From Methanobacterium sp. UBA44 (GTDB taxonomy: Archaea; Methanobacteriota; Methanobacteria; Methanobacteriales; Methanobacteriaceae), in assembly GCA_002494885.1 (NCBI GenBank), contig DACV01000009.1, forward strand, positions 62,001-126,000: a stretch of 64,000 nucleotides of DNA. The letters are read 5' to 3'. A program made the translations under genes and the position numbers. Every line of letters starts with the position of its first letter. The first letter of the stretch is position 1. Below the pieces are notes generated by a model, which did no database searches, had not been told where the DNA came from, and was given only the letters and a program-made list of their open reading frames with translations. Positions 17,619-26,533 of this stretch are shown here, piece after piece.

Positions 17619-18665
17619 CTATTTTTTATTATTTTCAAGATCCAGATTGGTTTTTTCTATTTTATATGCTTTAATGGCGGCATATGTAACTCCTAATATT
17701 AGGGGACCCAAAATAAAACCAACTAGTCCAAATACTAATGGTCCGCACAGGAATCCAAGTATAAATATCAGAGGGTGGATATCTGCGTATTTACTGGATA
17801 TTTTGGGCCGTATATAAATATCGATTAAGCTCATGAATAATCCAAGTATTATAACCGCAACCGCCTGCAGATAACTTCCAGTAAAAATATTATAGGCTGC
17901 CAGTAAAATTGGAAGAGGCCAGTGCCCGATAAATGGTATAACCTGGAAAAAACCGGTTAATATCCCTAAAAAGGTGGCAAATGGATATCCAATAATCCAG
18001 TATCCAACTCCTGCAAGTATACCGGTTAAAATAGCTGTAAGGAAGTGACCAAAAAATATACTCTTTAGTACCCTCTCCACTTCACTGAATAAATAATCAA
18101 AATAATGCTCTCTACTGCTTGGAATGGCAAATTTAATGTATTCCCATAACTTATCACCATCCCTTGCAAAATAAAAGGTTGATGCAAAGAATATGAAAAG
18201 CTGGAAGGCAAGAGTAGGTATGGATTCAACATAACTAATAAGATAAGTCAATATATTTCTCAAAATATCTTCAATTCCTACATTTGCAGCTTTAATTAGT
18301 GATCCGGTATATGTTTGAAGTCCGGCAGGCAGTAATTGATGTATAGTTGTTGAATTTATATTACCTAAATTACTGCTTTTTGCTATACCTACAATTGTAG
18401 GTGTTGATTCAATAAATGAATTTATAACAATAGCAATAATTAGTATCAGGGGCAAAATGAGTATTATCATTGCTAAGGTGATGGAAAGAGTTTCAAATTT
18501 CAAACGGGGCAACATCCTTTTGGAAAGCGGACGAACGCCATAGGCAAAGGCAAGGCCGAGAATAATCATACTCAGCATAGGAGTTAAAATGAAAAATGAA
18601 ATGACAAGAAGGGCTAATATAACAAAATTCGCCGATGTTAGAGTGCCTTTTAAGTTGTAAATCAT
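17619..18665 (-). CDS. AI-2E/PerM family membrane protein (UPF0118)
   Basis: A 348-residue integral membrane protein of the AI-2E transporter/PerM family, with about seven to eight membrane segments. The C-terminal half has family stretches ILTGFFQVIPFIGHWP near 238-253 and the duplicated GFLCGPLVFGLVGFILGPLILG. Members have been linked to efflux of autoinducer-like molecules or to Na+/H+ exchange; substrates in archaea are unknown. The frame opens at a GTG at 18674, but gtgat overlapping that codon supports ATG 18665 (MIYNLKG). Confidence 0.85.
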   Translation of the reverse strand: MIYNLKGTLTSANFVILALLVISFFILTPMLSMIILGLAFAYGVRPLSKRMLPRLKFETLSITLAMIILILPLILIIAIVINSFIESTPTIVGIAKSSNLGNINSTTIHQLLPAGLQTYTGSLIKAANVGIEDILRNILTYLISYVESIPTLAFQLFIFFASTFYFARDGDKLWEYIKFAIPSSREHYFDYLFSEVERVLKSIFFGHFLTAILTGILAGVGYWIIGYPFATFLGILTGFFQVIPFIGHWPLPILLAAYNIFTGSYLQAVAVIILGLFMSLIDIYIRPKISSKYADIHPLIFILGFLCGPLVFGLVGFILGPLILGVTYAAIKAYKIEKTNLDLENNKK

Positions 18666-18709
18666 TATTATCACATTCTTTTGATTAAAATTGAAATTAA
18701 TAAAAATTA

Positions 18710-19504
18710 TTAAATATTATGCTTTATTCCAGATGCATCTCTTTTATAATTTCCGAATTCTGAAATTAATCTTATATCATCGATTGAAAATACAGGACCT
18801 TCAACGCAGACCCTCCAGCCTATATCATCTACACAGCACTGGCCGCAAAGCCCAATACCGCATTTCATATAGCGTTCAAGAGAAAATTGGGCTGCAATTT
18901 TATGTTTTTCTGCAATTTCAAATATTCCCTTCATCATTATTTCAGGACCACAGGTTACGATCATGTCGTAATCAGTTTCCTGCAGTATTTCTTCCATTAG
19001 TTGGGTAGGGAAACCATAAAACCCAAAGCTCCCATCATCAGTACATGCGTATGCAGTAATATCTGTAGATTTAAGTTTATCCATGAATAAAAGTTCTTCT
19101 TTTGTTGCTGCTGCAGATATAACGTCCACATTGACATTTTTATTTCGCGCATATTCTACAAATGCAGCAACAGGGGCCATACCCACACCACCTCCTACTG
19201 CCAGGATTTTTGAACCTTTTAATTCAAATCCATGGCCATATGGGCCTCTTAGGCCGAGTTTATCTCCCACTTTGAGTGAATGAACTGCCTCGGTAAATGG
19301 GCCCACCTTTTTAATGGATATGCCTATTTCATTTTTTTCAGGGTCAATTAAAGAGATGGACATTGGCTTTTCATCTTCAAAGTTCCAAACCATCATGAAT
19401 TGCCCAGGTATAACGTTATCACTATGAAAGTCAAAAATAAATGTTTTAACGGTTTCAGTTTCTTTAATTATTCTTTTAATCGCAACAGTTTTTGGAATAT
19501 GCAT
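18710..19504 (-). CDS. pyrK: Dihydroorotate dehydrogenase electron transfer subunit PyrK
   Basis: A 264-residue flavin and iron-sulfur subunit partnering class 1B dihydroorotate dehydrogenase in pyrimidine synthesis. An FAD-binding domain (1-95) is followed by a nucleotide-binding domain (LAVGGGVGMAPVAAFVEYAR near 106-125). The [2Fe-2S] ligands are in MKCGIGLCGQCCVDD with a later Cys in WRVCVEGP, near 215-240. pyrD lies 52 bp upstream on the same strand, so the pair forms an operon. The physiological electron acceptor in methanogens need not be NAD. Confidence 0.93.
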   Translation of the reverse strand: MHIPKTVAIKRIIKETETVKTFIFDFHSDNVIPGQFMMVWNFEDEKPMSISLIDPEKNEIGISIKKVGPFTEAVHSLKVGDKLGLRGPYGHGFELKGSKILAVGGGVGMAPVAAFVEYARNKNVNVDVISAAATKEELLFMDKLKSTDITAYACTDDGSFGFYGFPTQLMEEILQETDYDMIVTCGPEIMMKGIFEIAEKHKIAAQFSLERYMKCGIGLCGQCCVDDIGWRVCVEGPVFSIDDIRLISEFGNYKRDASGIKHNI

Positions 19505-19556
19505 GTTATCGACCTTATTTTAATTAAATAAGTAATTATAAGTCTTTTATATCTGT

Positions 19557-20456
19557 TTAATGGGCTATTCCAACTATCTCATTTATGGTTTCATATTCTT
19601 TTTCCATCATGAACTTTTTGATTCCATCGTTAATTTCTTTGAAAATATCCAGCCCTTTATACATAATTGCGGTTCCAATTTGGACACATGTTGCACCTGC
19701 AAAGATGAATTCTATCGCATCTTTGTAATCTGCAATGCCGCCCACACCAATAATTGGAATTTTAACTGCATCATATACATCAAAAACACATCGAAGGGCA
19801 ATGGGTTTTATTGCAGGCCCAGACAATCCTCCAAATTTATTGGAAAGAATTGGATTTCCACTTTCAATATCAATTCTCATTCCTGGACCAACAGAATTAA
19901 TGAGCGTTAAACCATCACAACCTGCTTTCTGGGCGCTTAATGCAATTTCAACAATATCAGTAACATTGGGTGTTAATTTCACAATTACTGGAATATTAAC
20001 GCTTTTTTTAACTGATTTAACAATACTGGCTGTTAATTCAGGGTCTTCTCCAATGGAAGCGCCGCATCCTTTCTGAGCATGGGGACATGAAACATTTAAT
20101 TCAATCGCATCGGCATAATCTTCTATTTTAGAAGCAATTTGTGAAAATTCATCATTTGAAGAACCATATATAGAAGCAACAATTGTAGTGGGCATTTCTA
20201 TTTTTTTAAGCTCTTCTATGAAAGCATTGACACCAGGATTTGAAAGTCCTATGGCATTTATGACTCCACCTGTAACTTCGACAGTCGTAGGGTTATTGTA
20301 CCCTTTATTTGGGTTTAAACCAAAGGATTTGGTCACCACTGCACCAGCTCCACTTCTCGAAGCCCAGTTTAACGAAGAAGCAGTGCTTCCAAGTATTCCT
20401 GCGGCTAACATGGTTGGATTTTTTATTTTAACATTGCAAAACTCAGTTTCTAACAT
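19557..20456 (-). CDS. pyrD: Dihydroorotate dehydrogenase, class 1B catalytic subunit
   Basis: FMN enzyme oxidising dihydroorotate to orotate in pyrimidine biosynthesis, about 299 residues. The catalytic Cys lies in ELNVSCPHAQKGC, as in class 1B enzymes, and IIGVGGIADYKDAIEFIFAGATCVQIGTA carries the FMN phosphate-binding region. An upstream in-frame ATG at 20471 exists, but ggtgacc just after it points to ATG 20456 (MLETEFCN). It pairs with pyrK downstream. Confidence 0.94.
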   Translation of the reverse strand: MLETEFCNVKIKNPTMLAAGILGSTASSLNWASRSGAGAVVTKSFGLNPNKGYNNPTTVEVTGGVINAIGLSNPGVNAFIEELKKIEMPTTIVASIYGSSNDEFSQIASKIEDYADAIELNVSCPHAQKGCGASIGEDPELTASIVKSVKKSVNIPVIVKLTPNVTDIVEIALSAQKAGCDGLTLINSVGPGMRIDIESGNPILSNKFGGLSGPAIKPIALRCVFDVYDAVKIPIIGVGGIADYKDAIEFIFAGATCVQIGTAIMYKGLDIFKEINDGIKKFMMEKEYETINEIVGIAH

Positions 20457-20507
20457 AGGGTCACCATACAAATAAACTTTAAAGTCTTAAAATACAGATA
20501 AATTTCT

Positions 20508-21719
20508 ATGAAATGCTATCTTACAAATTGTTTCATGGGCTTCATGCTCTTTGATGAAAGTTTCACCCTCATAGATTATGAACTTTTCCCAAAAGGAAAA
20601 CTTGCTGAAAAAGTTCTGGAATTAAATAAAGGTAATTTAACTGTTCAGGAAGAGTCCATATTAAAAAGAAATACAAAAAAATGTGATTCAATAATAATTG
20701 AAACAAATTTGACTATTTCCAATTATAAAAACTTAAAAAGGACATCTAAATTTAAATTTGAAACTCCTAATTCTGCTGGCGAATATTTAAGGTCAAATAT
20801 GGCTAAAATTTTAGTAGAAATAGGGTCTTTAGAGTCAGAAGAGAATTTAGATGAAATATTACACAATTTAAGCATGGAGATTATTAATTATAAATTAAAA
20901 GAAGCTTCTAAAGCTCGAGATAGCTATCTAATTCAGGCAATAAATTCAATAGATGAAATTGATGAAGCTACAGGTAAATTAATCGAAAGATTGAGGGAAT
21001 GGCACACCATTCATTTTCCTGAACTGAATAAAATAAAAAATCAGGAAAAATATGTAAATCTGGTGACGGAATATGGTGATAGGGAGTCTATAATTGAATC
21101 AGGCCTTCTGGATGAAATGGATATTACAGATCAAAGCACAGGAGCTGAAATTAAAGGTCTTGACCTTGAAATGGTTAAAAATTTTGCAGGTTCCATAAAA
21201 TCTCTTCAGGACACTAAAAAATTCCTTACAGATTATGTTGAGCAGAAAATGAATGAAATTGCACCTAACTTAAGTGATCTCGTTGGTTCACTTCTTGGTG
21301 CAAAACTTGTGGCTCATGCAGGGAGCTTAGAAAGATTAGCTATGCTTTCTTCAAGTACAGTTCAGATTATTGGGGCGGAAAAAGCTCTTTTTAGACATTT
21401 AAAAACAGGAGAAAGACCTCCAAAACACGGGCTTATCTATCAGTTCCCAGAAATTAGAAGCGCTAAATGGTGGCTTAAAGGGAAAATTGCCCGGGCACTG
21501 GCCGCTAAAATATCCCTCGCTGTTAGAAAGGATGTTTACTCAGGGGAATTTGATGCAGATATAAAACCAGAATTTGAAGAGCATCTTGAAGAAATTAAAA
21601 AGAAATATCCATTCCCTCCAAGGGCTAAAAAAACCCATAAAGAGGGGAAAAAGGGTAAAAAAAAGATGAAGAAGAAAAAAAGGGATAAATATAGAAAGAA
21701 GATTGAAGATTATTATTAA
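20508..21719 (+). CDS. NOP5/NOP56-family C/D box RNP protein
   Basis: Archaeal Nop5, 403 residues, the scaffold of C/D box guide RNPs that bridges L7Ae-bound RNA and fibrillarin for 2'-O-methylation of rRNA and tRNA. An N-terminal fibrillarin-binding domain (1-115) is followed by a coiled-coil (about 120-250) and the Nop domain with GSLERLAMLSSSTVQIIGAEKALFRHLKTG near 285-315. It ends in a long lysine-rich tail. fibrillarin lies two genes downstream. There is no strong ribosome binding site, so the message may be leaderless. Confidence 0.95.
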   Translation: MKCYLTNCFMGFMLFDESFTLIDYELFPKGKLAEKVLELNKGNLTVQEESILKRNTKKCDSIIIETNLTISNYKNLKRTSKFKFETPNSAGEYLRSNMAKILVEIGSLESEENLDEILHNLSMEIINYKLKEASKARDSYLIQAINSIDEIDEATGKLIERLREWHTIHFPELNKIKNQEKYVNLVTEYGDRESIIESGLLDEMDITDQSTGAEIKGLDLEMVKNFAGSIKSLQDTKKFLTDYVEQKMNEIAPNLSDLVGSLLGAKLVAHAGSLERLAMLSSSTVQIIGAEKALFRHLKTGERPPKHGLIYQFPEIRSAKWWLKGKIARALAAKISLAVRKDVYSGEFDADIKPEFEEHLEEIKKKYPFPPRAKKTHKEGKKGKKKMKKKKRDKYRKKIEDYY

Positions 21720-21731
21720 AGGAGGAGGTTT

Positions 21732-22070
21732 ATGGTTGATATATTATTACCTTTATATGTTCTGTCAATCATTTCAAGTTTTATAGCATCAGTTTTAGCT
21801 GTATTTGCAATAAGATTCTCTAAAAGAACTGAAAAAAGACTGAAAAATAATTTTGAGCAGATGCACAGTATGATGGATCTGCAGCACGAAAAAACGGAGA
21901 ATCTAATGGGTAATATTGGAACAGAAGCAGAAACCATAATATCTTCAGTTCATACCACAAGACTTGAACTTCTTGATTCAATTGAAAATGTTCACAGGAT
22001 ACGGGAAGAAATTCTGGAATCCATGCAGAATTTAGAAAACAGATGCATCATGAAAGATAATGAAAAATAA
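21732..22070 (+). CDS. Small membrane-anchored coiled-coil protein
   Basis: 112 residues: one hydrophobic segment (about 4-27) followed by a basic patch (FSKRTEKRLKNN) and a long amphipathic helix to about residue 105, likely a coiled coil facing the cytoplasm. I do not recognise a family. It has a strong ribosome binding site (aggaggagg at 21719-21727) and sits between NOP5 and fibrillarin, all three in the same direction with gaps of 12 and 32 bp. Its position suggests co-expression with the RNA methylation machinery, but its function is unknown. Confidence 0.75.
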   Translation: MVDILLPLYVLSIISSFIASVLAVFAIRFSKRTEKRLKNNFEQMHSMMDLQHEKTENLMGNIGTEAETIISSVHTTRLELLDSIENVHRIREEILESMQNLENRCIMKDNEK

Positions 22071-22102
22071 TTTTTTAAAGTTATTATTTTGGAGCAAATA
22101 AA

Positions 22103-22768
22103 ATGGAAATAACTAAAAAGTTTCAGGGAGTCTATGACATTGATGGTAATGTAGCCACAGAAAATCTTAATCAAGGAATTAAAGTTTACGGAGAAAGATT
22201 AGTAGAAAACGAAGATAAAGAATACCGGATATGGGATCCAAGGCGCTCAAAACTTGCAGCAGCGATTTTAAATGGATTAGAAACATTTCCATTTAAAGAA
22301 GATTCAAAGGTGCTTTATTTAGGAGCATCTGCAGGTACTACTCCTTCACATATCTCAGATATTTGTAACAATGGTTTGATTTATTCTGTTGAGTTTTCGC
22401 CGAAGATGATGCGTAAACTGGCTGATTTGAGCCAGATGCGCAAAAATATCATTCCAATCCTCGATGATGCCACAAAGCCCAGGAATTACATGAATTTACT
22501 TCAAAAGGTGGATGCGGTTTATTCAGATGTGGCCCAGCCCAATCAATCCGAGCTTTTCATGGATAACGCCCGTTTATATTTAAAAGAAAAGGGAATCGGG
22601 ATCTTGATGATAAAAGCAAGGAGTATTGATGTTACAAAAGCTCCAAATAAGATCTTTAAAGAAGAAGAATCAAAATTAAAGACCAATGGCTTTAGAGTGA
22701 TTGAAAAGGTCAAGCTTGAACCTTATGAGAAGGATCACATGGCTTTTATTTGTGAATTTAGTTTTTAG
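22103..22768 (+). CDS. flpA: Fibrillarin-like rRNA/tRNA 2'-O-methyltransferase
   Basis: A 221-residue SAM-dependent methyltransferase, the catalytic subunit of archaeal C/D box RNPs. SAM-binding motif I is VLYLGASAGTTPSHISD near 72-88, followed by GLIYSVEFSPKMMR, DDATKP and VDAVYSDVAQPNQ. Active-site Asp and Lys (KARSID) are in place. Length is typical. It acts with the NOP5 protein encoded at 20508 and with L7Ae encoded elsewhere. Confidence 0.95.
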   Translation: MEITKKFQGVYDIDGNVATENLNQGIKVYGERLVENEDKEYRIWDPRRSKLAAAILNGLETFPFKEDSKVLYLGASAGTTPSHISDICNNGLIYSVEFSPKMMRKLADLSQMRKNIIPILDDATKPRNYMNLLQKVDAVYSDVAQPNQSELFMDNARLYLKEKGIGILMIKARSIDVTKAPNKIFKEEESKLKTNGFRVIEKVKLEPYEKDHMAFICEFSF

Positions 22769-22778
22769 GGAATAATAT

Positions 22779-22916
22779 ATGAAAAGAATTAAAAAATGCC
22801 CCGTTTGTGGTTCAACGAATATTAAATGGGTTATTCCTCAAAATTGGTCTTTATGGCATTGTTACGATTGTGATTATGGGGGTGCAGTGGTGATTGAGGA
22901 AGAAGAGGAAGGATAA
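22779..22916 (+). CDS. 45-residue zinc ribbon protein
   Basis: A very short gene starting 10 bp after fibrillarin. The product has two cysteine pairs, CPVC at residues 7-10 and CYDC at 28-31, with Trp residues between them and an acidic tail of five Glu: a one-domain rubredoxin-like zinc ribbon. Codon use is like that of the neighbours and no frame errors are seen. Closeness to fibrillarin suggests co-transcription. Partner and role are unknown. Confidence 0.75.
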   Translation: MKRIKKCPVCGSTNIKWVIPQNWSLWHCYDCDYGGAVVIEEEEEG

Positions 22917-22934
22917 ATTTAGATAAATATTAAA

Positions 22935-24083
22935 TTAATTCTCTCCACCAATCCTATCAATAATCCTCTTTGCAACTTCCCTTTTAGAACTCAAAGGAAC
23001 ATCGTTAATTTCATCATCAATCAAAATAACCTGATTTTTATCCTCACCAAAACCAGCGCCTTCAATTGAAACGTCATTTGCAACCATAAGGTCAAGATTA
23101 TGCTCTTCAATCCTTTGCCTTGTAGATTTAATCAAATCATCCCTTGAAATATCATATTCAGCTTTAAAACCTACTAAAAAGATTTCAGGATTAATTTTTT
23201 TCACTTCACCAATTATTTTAGGTTCTCTTTCAAGCTTTAAGGTTATATCTTTATCTGATGAAATCTTATTTTCCATATTCTCTACTTTAGGGGTAAAATC
23301 AGAAACTGCGGCGGCTGAAATGAAGATATCATAATTACTAACATGTTCAAGAACTGCAATGCGCATCTCATCAACAGATTCTGCTTTTATGATATTAAAA
23401 ACATTGGGGACTTTTGCAGTCATTTTGCCTCTAATTAGTGTGACATCAGCACCTCTAATAAAGGCCTCTTTTGCAATTTCAACACCCATTTTGCCCGAAC
23501 TTCTGTTTGTGATTCCCCTTACCTGATCGATTGCCTCGTAGGTAGCTCCAGCACTTAAAAGGACTTTTTTACCTTCTAAATCTTTGATGCATAATTCTCT
23601 TAAGACATGTAAAACAATATCTTCTATATCTGGGAATTTAGCCTTTTTTTCTTCGATTTTGGGCTTTACAAAGGTAATATTTTCCTCTTTCAGGGTTTCT
23701 ATGTTCTCTTTAATGGCTTTATACATTGAATCGTGCATGGATGGAACCATTAAAATAGGGGTTTTATATCCAAAAGCTGTAATTAAAAGGGTGTTAATGG
23801 GGTTATCTGCAATTTTATAGGCTAATTTGCTTATCACATTTGCTGTAGCAGGTGCAACAAGAATCAGGTCTGCATTTGCATATTTAACATGTTCGATTTT
23901 CCCTGTTAACTTTGTAACAACTGAGCGTCCAGTTGCAAATTCCATGGCATAGGGATGTATAATTTCGCAAGCTCCATCGCTCATGAAGCATTTAACTTTA
24001 ATCCCATGCCTTTTAAGCTCTCTTGCAAGTTTAATTGATTCTATCGCAGCTATACTCCCTGTAACACAAAGAATAACTTCCAT
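22935..24083 (-). CDS. coaBC: Bifunctional phosphopantothenoylcysteine decarboxylase / phosphopantothenate-cysteine ligase
   Basis: A 382-residue two-domain enzyme of coenzyme A synthesis. The N-terminal CoaC flavoprotein domain (1-175) has VTGSIAAIES, the ANADLILVAPATANVISKLA segment and PSMHDSMY, the site of the catalytic region. The C-terminal CoaB domain (about 180-380) has LSAGATYEAIDQVRGITNRSSGKMG and FISAAAVSDFTPK. It converges on the zinc ribbon gene 18 bp away. No frame problems. Confidence 0.95.
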   Translation of the reverse strand: MEVILCVTGSIAAIESIKLARELKRHGIKVKCFMSDGACEIIHPYAMEFATGRSVVTKLTGKIEHVKYANADLILVAPATANVISKLAYKIADNPINTLLITAFGYKTPILMVPSMHDSMYKAIKENIETLKEENITFVKPKIEEKKAKFPDIEDIVLHVLRELCIKDLEGKKVLLSAGATYEAIDQVRGITNRSSGKMGVEIAKEAFIRGADVTLIRGKMTAKVPNVFNIIKAESVDEMRIAVLEHVSNYDIFISAAAVSDFTPKVENMENKISSDKDITLKLEREPKIIGEVKKINPEIFLVGFKAEYDISRDDLIKSTRQRIEEHNLDLMVANDVSIEGAGFGEDKNQVILIDDEINDVPLSSKREVAKRIIDRIGGEN

Positions 24084-24134
24084 TTTTTACCTCTTAAGGT
24101 TGAAATTAATCAAAGTGAAAAAATTAAAGGTCAT

Positions 24135-24272
24135 CAAAATCTATGATTTTGTAACTATCGAAAGCAGTCAAAATTATTGATTTTGACGCTTCAAAACTCT
24201 GTTTTTGCAAGCTTTGCTGTCGATGCCCCAAACGCAATGTGTTTGAGGGTCCTAAAAATATTCTATTTTTAG
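24135..24272. repeat. Second hairpin array, overlapping a stop codon
   Basis: The gap between coaBC and the KH gene holds at least three clear hairpins: 24135-24151 (stem caaaatc, loop tat), 24167-24187 (stem gtcaaaat, loop of 5) and 24252-24272 (stem ctaaaaata, loop ttc), with weaker ones near 24192-24204 and 24227-24248. The last overlaps the TAA of the KH gene at 24269-24271. Design matches the array at 15268. Confidence 0.75.
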
Positions 24273-24766
24273 AGGTCATCAATAACAATAATGGTCTTTT
24301 CAGAGGATAATTGATCCATAATGTCGTTTAAAACATCCAATCTGGCTGGAAGCCTTCTTGAGTCTTCTTTCATTACTCTTATCTTGTATTTTTCCTCTCC
24401 ATCTCGTCCGTAAACTATGTTAATTCCTGAAATCCTTGCAGGGGCTACAATGTCCCTTGCAATCTCTTTAAAGTCAGAACCTTCACCCATAACCCTTACC
24501 TTCTTTCCAACCTTTTTTGATATTGCTCTTACAATTTTTCCACTTTTCCCTATGAGTTTACCAACATTCTCCTTTTCTGTAACTATTATGACGACGTCTC
24601 CAATTTCTATTGTTTTTTTGAAGCCTATCTTTCCCTCGCCAAGTTTGAAAAGTAATTTTGCAATGTCTAAATCGAGCTGAGTGATCTCACCACTTTTTAA
24701 TTTGTTTTCACACCCCTGACATAACATTCCACTTTTTAAACAGACATCGCATACTGGCAATACCAT
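24269..24766 (-). CDS. KH-domain protein with N-terminal zinc finger, NusA-like
   Basis: 165 residues. The N-terminus has four cysteines, CDVC and CQGC (residues 6-9 and 16-19), a likely zinc site. A KH RNA-binding domain follows with the GXXG loop in GKLIGKSGKIVRAISKK near 73-89, then a domain with RDIVAPARISGINIVYG. This layout is conserved in Euryarchaeota and annotated as a NusA-like or KH-domain protein; an RNA-binding function is likely, the target unknown. aaaggagg precedes the ATG. The stop codon lies inside a hairpin repeat. Confidence 0.82.
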   Translation of the reverse strand: MVLPVCDVCLKSGMLCQGCENKLKSGEITQLDLDIAKLLFKLGEGKIGFKKTIEIGDVVIIVTEKENVGKLIGKSGKIVRAISKKVGKKVRVMGEGSDFKEIARDIVAPARISGINIVYGRDGEEKYKIRVMKEDSRRLPARLDVLNDIMDQLSSEKTIIVIDDL

Positions 24767-25180
24767 ATTATTCCTCCTTTTATCCTATTTGATAATGTTA
24801 AACATTACATTGAAAATTACGCATTGGAAACTAAAATACAATATTTATTTAGCAGTAAATAACGTAATAAAGCATTTTTTTCTAATATTAGTCCCTTTGA
24901 GCCTTTAAATTTATTTATTAGGCGTAACTGAATATATTTTCAGTTTATACTCCGATTATATAGCTAAAATAAAAGCAGGTTTTAGGTAACTATGTTAAGG
25001 TTATTTACTGGTCTTCCAAAGATAGTATAACAATATTGTACTTTGTTCATTAATATATATTTACTGTTAATCGGGATTCATTAAAAATCTTTTCCTTTTT
25101 ATATCGTGATGATTAAATGTTGAAATGTGATTAATAATTTAAAGTCAAATGATTATTTATTATAAGAACAAATATGGAAT
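24767..25180. other. Gene-free stretch upstream of the KH gene
   Basis: No open frame I can support. It is about three-quarters A+T. The only clear structure is a 7-bp inverted repeat, aactgaa (24926-24932) and ttcagtt (24939-24945). It should hold the promoter of the KH gene and the 3' region of the PsbP-like gene. Confidence 0.4.
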
Positions 25181-25828
25181 TTATTGCAGCTTAAAGCTGT
25201 TTATTATCACATCAAAGTTAGCTTTTTGGTTTTCAAGGGGCATTCCTTTTGTAAGGCAAGCAAGAATGTAGATTATATCACTTTGTTCAAAGTAAATTAC
25301 CTTAAGTTGTATCTTCTCATTTTTGGGGCCTGTTCCATCATATACTTTTTCAACAGCATTTATTCCGTTGATATTTGTATTATTTGAATATATTTCGTTG
25401 ATATTTGCACCTGAACTTTTTATTCCTTCAATAAATGAGTCTTTTCGCTGTTCTACTGTTTCATAGGGGTCTTTTTGCACCTTAAATACAGTAAAACCTG
25501 CTGCCTGTGTGCTGTTAGGGTTATTTGCCGAAGTAGGATCTTGAATCACTACCTGCACGTTTTTATCTTCTTTTTCATCTGTTGTTACCTTCCATGACTC
25601 TGGATATTCAAGGTAAATTCCACCTGCTGAATATATTTTGGTGTTTATCTGTTCAGGAGTTTGATTAACAGCTGTTTGATTTGTTTGGGGAGTGCCAGGG
25701 CTTCCACTGGTTAATATGAGTACAATAAGGGCTATAAGCACGGCAATAACTAATGCTAACGCCTCTTTTTTATATCGAAAATCTCCGGATCGTTTTTTAG
25801 GCTCTTGTTTTTTTAACTGAATTTTCAA
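25181..25828 (-). CDS. Membrane-anchored PsbP-like protein, copy 1
   Basis: 215 residues with a basic N-terminus, one membrane segment (about 26-44) and an external domain. The external domain begins YSAGGIYLEYPESWKV and ends DVIINSFKLQ, the pattern of PsbP-like domains in archaeal surface proteins. Unlike the next two genes it lacks a lipobox cysteine and is held by its uncleaved helix. It is the most distant of three tandem relatives. Function unknown; such domains are common in Methanobacterium surface proteins. Confidence 0.75.
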   Translation of the reverse strand: MKIQLKKQEPKKRSGDFRYKKEALALVIAVLIALIVLILTSGSPGTPQTNQTAVNQTPEQINTKIYSAGGIYLEYPESWKVTTDEKEDKNVQVVIQDPTSANNPNSTQAAGFTVFKVQKDPYETVEQRKDSFIEGIKSSGANINEIYSNNTNINGINAVEKVYDGTGPKNEKIQLKVIYFEQSDIIYILACLTKGMPLENQKANFDVIINSFKLQ

Positions 25829-25928
25829 TGAACTTCCCCTTTTTATCTATGTAACATCATCTAAAAAACAGATTAATATATTTTTTCCTTTTATTTTTCT
25901 AAATTCATTTGCTTAAATCATGATGAAT

Positions 25929-26489
25929 TCAGCCGATTATTTTAAAACTGTTAATTATCATATCAAAACCGGGTGTTTTATCTCCTAAATAGGTAGGAGA
26001 GCGTGTTCCACAGGCAATCATGTAAATAAATCCATTTTTTTCAAGCAATATAACTCTGTACTGCTCCTCAATATTTTTATCTGTCGCTTTAGAGGTAAAT
26101 TCGTATGCAGTTACGTTATCCAGTTCGTAAGTTCTTTCAGATAGCAATTGATATCCAGCAACGCTTGATGCGCCTGATTTAACTTCATCATAGAATCTTT
26201 CAAGGGGAATACCTGAAGATTCTTTTCTTGAAATTTCCACGGCAGTTCCTGGCTTTTTGTCATCGCTTTTTGCTTTAGGGTCAATAATGTAGGCTATTAC
26301 ATATTTCCCTGTTTTGTTCATTTCTTTCCAGTCTGAAGGGTATTCAAAACTAATTCCATTTGCCTGGAATGTTTTATTTGTTGTTGTGGGGGTTAAATTG
26401 GCCGTTTGATTAATGTTGTTTATGCATCCTGAACATAAAATTAAAGAACAAATGAGAACTATTACCAGCAGATATTTTTTTATTACCAT
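25929..26489 (-). CDS. PsbP-like lipoprotein, copy 2
   Basis: 186 residues. A signal peptide ends in the lipobox-like LCSGC (Cys22), followed by an Asn/Thr linker and a PsbP-like domain starting FEYPSDWKEM and ending DMIINSFKII. It is a paralogue of the genes on both sides, in the same direction with gaps of about 40-100 bp. Likely anchored to the outer face of the cell membrane. No catalytic motif seen. Confidence 0.75.
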   Translation of the reverse strand: MVIKKYLLVIVLICSLILCSGCINNINQTANLTPTTTNKTFQANGISFEYPSDWKEMNKTGKYVIAYIIDPKAKSDDKKPGTAVEISRKESSGIPLERFYDEVKSGASSVAGYQLLSERTYELDNVTAYEFTSKATDKNIEEQYRVILLEKNGFIYMIACGTRSPTYLGDKTPGFDMIINSFKIIG

Positions 26490-26533
26490 TATTTTAAAAA
26501 TAAGATGTTAATAACAGATATTTCTTTTGGAAT

